Of a DNA stretch of 28,394 bases, positions 23,631-28,394 are shown one piece after another (position 1 is the first letter of the stretch; each line of letters starts with the position of its first letter). Source of the stretch: a virus; the IMG/VR virus record IMGVR_UViG_3300023273_001162, positions 1 through 28,394 of that record; one strand, 5' to 3'. The notes under the pieces are model-generated. The model was not told the DNA's origin, ran no database searches, and was given only the letters and a program-made list of their open reading frames with translations. The translations under genes were made by a program, and so were the position numbers.

Positions 23631-24302
23631 ATGGCTGATAAACAATTCAATAAAAAATACATGCATCCAACTCGTAGAAAGTTGGTTGATATGGTTAACA
23701 CTGGAGAGTACCAAAAAGATACTCAAATATCTCTTTCGGATGTAAAGGAGCAAACCAAACGAAATGTTGGCGATATTTGGGAAGAAAATGGTGTAGTTTG
23801 GGAACAAAAAGAATATGGTAGAGTAAAGCAATCTAAATCATCTTCCGAACTCTCTAAAGTTAGACAATTCGTTCAACAACTTTCCGAATGTAAATCTCAA
23901 ACTTGTTCTAAGAAAAAATACGGACCTACAGATAAACAATTGATTAAAAAGACTGGTTTTTGTTCGGTTTGTTTATCAGAAAAGGAAGCTGTTATTAAAA
24001 GTGATGGTTTATGGGAAGCTTATGAACAATATAAGATTTATTCTAATATGTCTGCTTACGGAACTGAAGTTTTGCAAAAATGGAATCAAGCGTTAGATGA
24101 AGTAAATAATGTTCATCAATTCGTAAATGAAGATGGTACAGTTGAAAAGTGGGTAGAGAATATAGATATTGAATATCTTAAAGAGCAATTGGTAACTGAT
24201 ATAGAAAATGGTAAGAAAGAACTTATCGAAGTTATTGAAAAGAGAAACGCAGCATACGAACTCTTAAAAGATAAAAACTACGAATTAGTACAACCTTTAT
24301 AA
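23631..24302 (+). CDS. Conserved-looking phage protein with a Cys4 zinc-binding pattern
   Basis: A 223-residue cytoplasmic protein I cannot name. The N-terminus reads MHPTRRKLVDMVNTGEYQKDT, then VGDIWEENGVVWEQ. The centre has C87-x4-C92 and C111-x2-C114 with lysine-rich spacing, a likely zinc-binding knuckle. The last 100 residues are helical and acidic, with no membrane segment. It lies before the spanin-like pair and the large terminase and shares their transcription direction, one nt before the next ATG (24304). Small terminase subunits often sit here, but I see no terminase-specific motif, so that role is only a possibility. Confidence 0.65.
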   Translation: MADKQFNKKYMHPTRRKLVDMVNTGEYQKDTQISLSDVKEQTKRNVGDIWEENGVVWEQKEYGRVKQSKSSSELSKVRQFVQQLSECKSQTCSKKKYGPTDKQLIKKTGFCSVCLSEKEAVIKSDGLWEAYEQYKIYSNMSAYGTEVLQKWNQALDEVNNVHQFVNEDGTVEKWVENIDIEYLKEQLVTDIENGKKELIEVIEKRNAAYELLKDKNYELVQPL

Positions 24303-24303
24303 G

Positions 24304-24711
24304 ATGAATAATAGTAATACAAAAATATATTTAATATTAATTGTAATCTTAGGATTTGTAGGTTACAATTTAATGGTAATGCATGATATCCAAACAGATG
24401 TTGCTGCATTTGATGATAAGATTGAAGCAATCCAAAGTGATATTGATTCAATCTCATTGGCTAACGAAGAGTTAGACTCTAAAATAGAATCGTTACATAG
24501 TGAAATTGAACTGATTGATAGTGATATCGATAGAGTTCAAAACAATATTTCAACTATTAAAAATCAAACGAATGAAAAAATTAATAATGTTGATGTTCTT
24601 TCTTTCGATGAGCTTGTCAAGTTTTTCACAGACCGTTACAACGAACGACTCGGTGGTGAGGAAGGATTCGGTGGTGAAACTACAAGTTCCGATAGTAAGA
24701 CTGGTAATTAA
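24304..24711 (+). CDS. Membrane-anchored coiled-coil protein, spanin-like (Rz-type)
   Basis: 135 residues: a short polar start, one membrane segment (about residues 7-25, IYLILIVILGFVGYNLMVM), then a long coiled coil (about 30-95) and an acidic Gly-rich tail. With the N-terminus inside, the coiled coil would lie in the periplasm, as in Rz-type inner-membrane spanins. The next gene starts inside it in another reading frame and overlaps it by 140 nt, the arrangement typical of Rz/Rz1 pairs. No endolysin or holin was recognised in the window, so a role in lysis is inferred from topology and overlap. A structural tail or scaffold role is the alternative. Confidence 0.6.
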   Translation: MNNSNTKIYLILIVILGFVGYNLMVMHDIQTDVAAFDDKIEAIQSDIDSISLANEELDSKIESLHSEIELIDSDIDRVQNNISTIKNQTNEKINNVDVLSFDELVKFFTDRYNERLGGEEGFGGETTSSDSKTGN

Positions 24712-25003
24712 AGATTTGGTTACTTTCGATGGTGTAAAACTTGAATTAGTAGAAACCAAAGAATTGTTAAGATTATCCAACGATAAAGTTGTATTAAAGG
24801 ATAGTGTCATTACTAATCTAAATGATAAAGTTGTTAACTTACAATCTATAATCGATAAGAAAGATGAACAATTTGGTTTAGAAAGTGAAAAATCTAAACA
24901 ATTAGAAAAAGAACTAAAAAGACAGAAAAGAAATACCTTCCTATGGAAGATGGGAACTTTAGCTGGTGGATTACTTAGTTTGTTCTTTGCAGCTGGTGGA
25001 TAA
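24572..25003 (+). CDS. Secreted coiled-coil protein with C-terminal membrane segment, spanin-like
   Basis: 143 residues with the start chosen at ATG 24572, where a standard signal peptide begins (MKKLIMLMFFLSMSLSSFSQ); the longer open frame from 24515 would bury it. The signal ends with the SFSQ style common in Bacteroidota. There is no cysteine, so it is not a lipoprotein. The mature part has DSVV repeats, a coiled coil (about 65-118) and a hydrophobic C-terminal segment WKMGTLAGGLLSLFFAAGG. It overlaps the previous gene by 140 nt in a different frame and ends 7 nt before terminase. A secreted coiled coil held at one end by a membrane segment resembles unimolecular spanins, but those carry a lipobox. 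Function is inferred. Confidence 0.65.
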   Translation: MKKLIMLMFFLSMSLSSFSQTVTTNDSVVRKDSVVKLQVPIVRLVIKDLVTFDGVKLELVETKELLRLSNDKVVLKDSVITNLNDKVVNLQSIIDKKDEQFGLESEKSKQLEKELKRQKRNTFLWKMGTLAGGLLSLFFAAGG

Positions 25004-25010
25004 TTGATTT

Positions 25011-26594
25011 ATGGCACAACAAAAGAAAACATTAAAAGAAATCATCAAAGAGGAGTATCAAAAGTGTGCTTCTGACCCCATATATTTTATGAGGAAGTAT
25101 TGTATGATTCAACATCCGGTGAGAGGGAAAATTCCTTTTCACCTTTATCCGTTTCAAGAGGATACCTTAACACAATTCAAAGACCACCGATATAATATCA
25201 TCTTAAAATCCAGACAAACTGGTATATCAACACTAACCGCTGGGTTTTCTCTTTGGAAAATGCTATTCAACCAAGATTTCAATGTATTGGTAATTGCAAC
25301 AAAGCAAGAAGTGGCAAAAAATTTGGTAACCAAAGTAAGAGTGATGAATCAGTATCTTCCTTCTTGGTTAAAGTTAGAAACTGTTGAAGATAATAAACTA
25401 TCCCTCAGATATTCGAATGGTTCTCAAATCAAAGCAACTTCAGCCGCTGGTGATGCTGGTCGTTCTGAAGCACTATCCTTATTGGTATTTGATGAGGCGG
25501 CTTTCATTGATAAGATTGAGGAGATTTGGGTATCCGCACAATCTACCCTTTCAACTGGTGGTAACGCAATTATCCTATCAACTCCAAATGGTGTAGGTAA
25601 CTTCTTCCACAAAACTTGGGTAGGTGCTGAAGATGGTACAAACACATTCAATACGATTCGTTTACATTGGAGTTTACATCCTGAAAGAGACAAAAATTGG
25701 AGAGATGAACAAGAAGTTTTATTAGGACCAAAGGGAGCAGCACAAGAATGTGACTGTGATTTTATTTCTTCTGGTGATAGTGTAATTGACCCTCAAGTTT
25801 TAGAATTTTATAAATCCACTTATGTTCAAGAACCAATAGAAAAAACTGGATTTGATGGTAATCTATGGAAATGGCAATATCCAGATTATTCTAAATCATA
25901 TATGGTAGTTGCCGATGTTTCTAGAGGTGATTCAACCGACTACTCAGCTGCTCATGTAATTGATGTAGAGGATTCAGAACAAGTAGCTGAATATAGAGGT
26001 AAATTAGATACAAAAGATTTTGGAAATTTTTTGGTAGCATTAGCAACTGAATATAACAACGCATTGTTGGTAATTGAAAATGCAAATGTTGGTTGGGCAT
26101 GTATCCAACAAGTAATCGATAGAAACTATCCCAATCTTTACTATATGAGTAAAGATTTGAAGTATGTAGATGTAGAGAACCAATTTTCAAACAAATATAG
26201 AGCACAAGATAGAGGTATGGTAGCAGGATTTTCAACCACATCAAGAACCAGACCTTTAATCATTTCCAAATTGGAAGAATATATTAGAGAAAAATCAATT
26301 ACAATACGTTCAATTAGAACTATTGAGGAATTATTCACATTTATTTGGTTTAATGGTAGAGCTGAAGCGATGAGAGGTTACAATGATGATTTAACTATGA
26401 GTTTAGCAATTTCACTATGGGTTAGAGATACTGCACTTCGTTTAAGGCAGGAAGGTATTGATTTAACTAAAAGAGCGATTGATGGTATATCTACATATAC
26501 TTATAGTGGGGTATATGGTGGAAATGATAATGATGAAAATCCTTGGCAAATGAATATTGGTGATGGATTTGAGGACTTAACTAAATGGTTGTAA
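25011..26594 (+). CDS. terL: Terminase large subunit (T4 gp17-like)
   Basis: 527-residue DNA-packaging motor. ATPase half: Walker A SRQTGIST (67-74), Walker B LLVFDEAAF (D161-E162), and coupling motif ILSTPNGVG. Nuclease half of the RNase H fold: VADVSRGDS with D302, LVIENANVG with E356, and NDDLTMS with D459/D460, giving the acidic triad. This order and length fit the T4 gp17 group. It follows the spanin-like pair by 7 nt and is followed, after a late-type promoter, by a small protein and the portal gene. It would dock on the portal to pump the genome into the prohead and cut concatemers. Confidence 0.95.
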   Translation: MAQQKKTLKEIIKEEYQKCASDPIYFMRKYCMIQHPVRGKIPFHLYPFQEDTLTQFKDHRYNIILKSRQTGISTLTAGFSLWKMLFNQDFNVLVIATKQEVAKNLVTKVRVMNQYLPSWLKLETVEDNKLSLRYSNGSQIKATSAAGDAGRSEALSLLVFDEAAFIDKIEEIWVSAQSTLSTGGNAIILSTPNGVGNFFHKTWVGAEDGTNTFNTIRLHWSLHPERDKNWRDEQEVLLGPKGAAQECDCDFISSGDSVIDPQVLEFYKSTYVQEPIEKTGFDGNLWKWQYPDYSKSYMVVADVSRGDSTDYSAAHVIDVEDSEQVAEYRGKLDTKDFGNFLVALATEYNNALLVIENANVGWACIQQVIDRNYPNLYYMSKDLKYVDVENQFSNKYRAQDRGMVAGFSTTSRTRPLIISKLEEYIREKSITIRSIRTIEELFTFIWFNGRAEAMRGYNDDLTMSLAISLWVRDTALRLRQEGIDLTKRAIDGISTYTYSGVYGGNDNDENPWQMNIGDGFEDLTKWL

Positions 26595-26609
26595 ATTTAA
26601 TTTTTGATA

Positions 26610-26617
26610 TTTATATA
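26610..26617 (+). promoter_or_regulatory. Candidate late promoter before the portal unit
   Basis: TTTATATA within GATATTTATATAGTATAAG, 27 nt before the ATG at 26645; AAGGA lies about 8 nt before that ATG. It is nearly identical over 14 nt to the element at 20295-20310. Confidence 0.6.
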
Positions 26618-26644
26618 GTATAAGTTAATTATAAGGATTAAAAC

Positions 26645-27052
26645 ATGGAAAATTATTCTGAAGAACTTTATAACGAATTTAAATTATCAATAGATGAAAA
26701 CATCGAAGAATACGATGTTGAAAACTATGAAGATTTGAAGGAATTTATTCACTTTCTAAAAAATATGAAAGAGGATATTACAGAAGCTGAATATCAAGGT
26801 AGAGAGGTAAAACTCAACAAACCTATGAGAGGTGATGTAAAGAAGTTCAAAGTGTATGTTAAAAATCCAAAGGGAAATGTTGTAAAGGTAAACTTCGGAC
26901 ATGGTGGAACATCAGCTAAAAAAGCAGGTGAAGAAACTATGAGGATTAAGAAAGATAATCCAGAAAGAAGAGCATCATTTAGAGCAAGACACAACTGCGA
27001 TAATCCTGGTCCAAGAACTGGAGCTAGATATTGGAGTTGTAAAGCGTGGTAA
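26645..27052 (+). CDS. Conserved phage protein between terminase and portal, 135 aa
   Basis: Acidic helical N-terminus (1-55), then a basic C-terminal domain reading YQGREVKLNKPMRGDVKKF, a KVYVKNPKGNVVKVNFG strand pair, and a Cys/Trp/Arg-rich end (ERRASFRARHNCDNPGPRTG, then ARYWSCKAW). I recall similar C-termini in proteins of T4-like phages of marine bacteria, with no assigned function. The basic, cysteine-containing end (two Cys, one His) could bind nucleic acid or metal. It has its own late-type promoter and precedes the portal gene by 31 nt, so a role in head assembly or packaging is plausible. Confidence 0.7.
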   Translation: MENYSEELYNEFKLSIDENIEEYDVENYEDLKEFIHFLKNMKEDITEAEYQGREVKLNKPMRGDVKKFKVYVKNPKGNVVKVNFGHGGTSAKKAGEETMRIKKDNPERRASFRARHNCDNPGPRTGARYWSCKAW

Positions 27053-27083
27053 ATAAATAAAGGTTATAAAATAAAGAAACAAA

Positions 27084-28394
27084 ATGGCAGAAGAACAAAA
27101 CAGTTCATTTTTTAATCGATTAACTAAACTCTTTTCTACCCAAGCAATCGTAAAGGTTGACAAGGATGGAAAGAGACGAGTTGTTGATGTGGATGATAGA
27201 CAGCAAGGTGGTACTAACTTAATGAATTTAAGAGATAGGTACACCAAACTACAAAGGTCTTTTTATGGAGACCAGATGGCAGCTCAATCAATGGCATACC
27301 ATCAAGTTAGAAGAGAATTGTTCAGAGATTATGATGCTATGGATAATGACCCAATTATCTCATCAGCATTGGATATCTACGCAGATGAATGTACACTCAA
27401 AAACGAATTCGGAGAAGTTGTACAAATCAAAACAAAAAACGAAAGAGTAAAAGATATCTTAGAAAATCTTTTCTATGATATTCTTAATATTGAGTTCAAT
27501 CTTTGGTCTTGGACTCGTAATATGGTTAAGTATGGTGATTTCTTTTTATTACAAGAAATTCAACCTGGTGCTGGTATCATCAATGTAAAACCACTTCCGG
27601 TTTATGAAACTGAAAGATTGGAAAATACTGACCCAAATAATCCCAACTATGTAAAATTCAAAGTTAATCACGACCCAAATGGTAAAGGTGAATATGAAAA
27701 CTTTGAAGTAGTACATTTTAGATTATTATCAGATACCAACTTCTTACCTTATGGTAAGGCAATGATTGAAAATGGTAGAAGAATTTGGAAACAAGTTTCT
27801 CTTATGGAGGATGCGATGTTGATTCATAGAATTATGAGAGCACCTGATAAGAGAGTATTCAAAATTGATATTGGTAACATTCCACCACAAGAAGTTGATA
27901 ACTACATGCAGAAGATTATTTCTAAAATGAAGAAAACTCCATTTGTGGACAAACAAACTGGTGATTACAACTTAAAGTATAATATTCAAAACCTAACTGA
28001 AGATTTCTTCTTACCTGTTAGGGGTGGTGATAGTGGAACTGAAATAGATTCATTGGGTGGTTTAGAATACACTGCAATTGATGATATTGATTACCTAAAG
28101 AACAAAATGTTTGCGGCTCTAAAGATTCCAAAAGCATATTTGGGATACGATGAGAATGTAAATGGTAAGGCAACTCTTGCTGCAGAAGATGTAAGATTTG
28201 CAAGAACAATTGAAAGAATCCAAAGAACTCTTATTTCAGAATTAACTAAGATTGCGGTAACTCATTTGGCAGCTCAAGGTATTGAAGGAACAGAGATGGT
28301 AGATTTTGAATTAAACTTAGTTAATCCATCTACAATTTATGAGCAAGAGAAAGTAAACCTATGGAGTGAGAAAGTTAGATTGGTTTCTGATATT
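27084..28394 (+). CDS. Portal vertex protein (T4 gp20-like), 5' part
   Basis: Open from ATG 27084 to the window edge (437 codons, cut by the end). The N-terminal region (FFNRLTKLF...) is followed by the portal-type core YDAMDNDPIISSALDIYADE, then a wing region (WSWTRNMVKYGDFFLLQEI, VKPLPVYETERL), the stem/loop region MLIHRIMRAPDKRVFKIDIG, and the helix KIPKAYLGYDENVNG with the ATLAAEDVRFARTIERIQ crown-proximal helix. The family forms a 12-subunit ring at one capsid vertex, the gate for DNA and the docking site of terminase and neck. It lies after the small protein at 26645, as expected for a T4-like gene order. Confidence 0.92.
   Translation, partial: MAEEQNSSFFNRLTKLFSTQAIVKVDKDGKRRVVDVDDRQQGGTNLMNLRDRYTKLQRSFYGDQMAAQSMAYHQVRRELFRDYDAMDNDPIISSALDIYADECTLKNEFGEVVQIKTKNERVKDILENLFYDILNIEFNLWSWTRNMVKYGDFFLLQEIQPGAGIINVKPLPVYETERLENTDPNNPNYVKFKVNHDPNGKGEYENFEVVHFRLLSDTNFLPYGKAMIENGRRIWKQVSLMEDAMLIHRIMRAPDKRVFKIDIGNIPPQEVDNYMQKIISKMKKTPFVDKQTGDYNLKYNIQNLTEDFFLPVRGGDSGTEIDSLGGLEYTAIDDIDYLKNKMFAALKIPKAYLGYDENVNGKATLAAEDVRFARTIERIQRTLISELTKIAVTHLAAQGIEGTEMVDFELNLVNPSTIYEQEKVNLWSEKVRLVSDI

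Noticed and set aside
24515-24571. Longer start of the secreted spanin-like protein
   Set aside because: The extra 19 residues would precede a perfect signal peptide; ATG 24572 gives a normal MKK start.

Overview
The window is part of an AT-rich, strictly modular genome of a tailed, T4-like (myovirus-type) phage. It carries a large terminase, the first 437 codons of a T4-type portal protein, a T4-type primase, an SbcCD/gp46-47-type nuclease-ATPase and a 2,809-residue tail/adhesin protein. Three signals point to a Bacteroidota (flavobacteria-like) host. Three near-identical 32-bp promoters carry the Bacteroidota sigma-factor pattern (TTTGG, 20 nt, TAnnTTTG). Good Shine-Dalgarno sequences are scarce. 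One signal peptide ends in the SFSQ style common in that phylum.

Layout. 1-5283 (+): the tail of an unknown gene, a small HTH-like protein, primase, a fused Mre11/Rad50-like protein, and a nucleotide-sugar dehydrogenase lacking its C-terminal domain. Host-type promoters lie at 94-125 and 346-377, and a terminator hairpin follows at 5303-5336. 5276-5838 (-): a two-gene convergent island with a DUF2452-like protein and a ribbon-helix-helix protein. 5928-14956 (+): the giant modular structural gene, containing an intein-like Hint domain, followed by two small tail-chaperone-like genes. 15039-20276: a glycosylation cassette driven by its own host-type promoter (15315-15346), flanked by two paralogous coiled-coil genes. 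20333-28394: a multidomain nucleotidyltransferase/ligase-like protein, a Cys4 protein, an overlapping pair of membrane/coiled-coil genes that look like lysis spanins, terminase, a small conserved protein, and portal.

Two promoter classes divide the genes. Replication/recombination and the sugar cassette follow host-type promoters. The structural and packaging units follow a different element, core YTTATATA, usually 21-27 nt before the start codon, which is a good candidate for the phage late promoter.

The most interesting system is the cassette at 15372-19808. It holds a three-domain glycosyltransferase/methyltransferase/glycosyltransferase protein, a protein resembling the TibC/Aah autotransporter O-heptosyltransferases (catalytic-type Asp108 and a four-cysteine iron-finger pattern), and both halves of HldE as separate genes (ADP-transferase and PfkB kinase). 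Together they suggest a phage-encoded route that makes an activated heptose-like sugar and attaches it to protein. The Ser/Thr/Gly-rich giant tail protein directly upstream is the obvious candidate acceptor, though that link is inference. No tRNA, rRNA, CRISPR array or insertion sequence was seen, and no gap between genes exceeds 90 bases.
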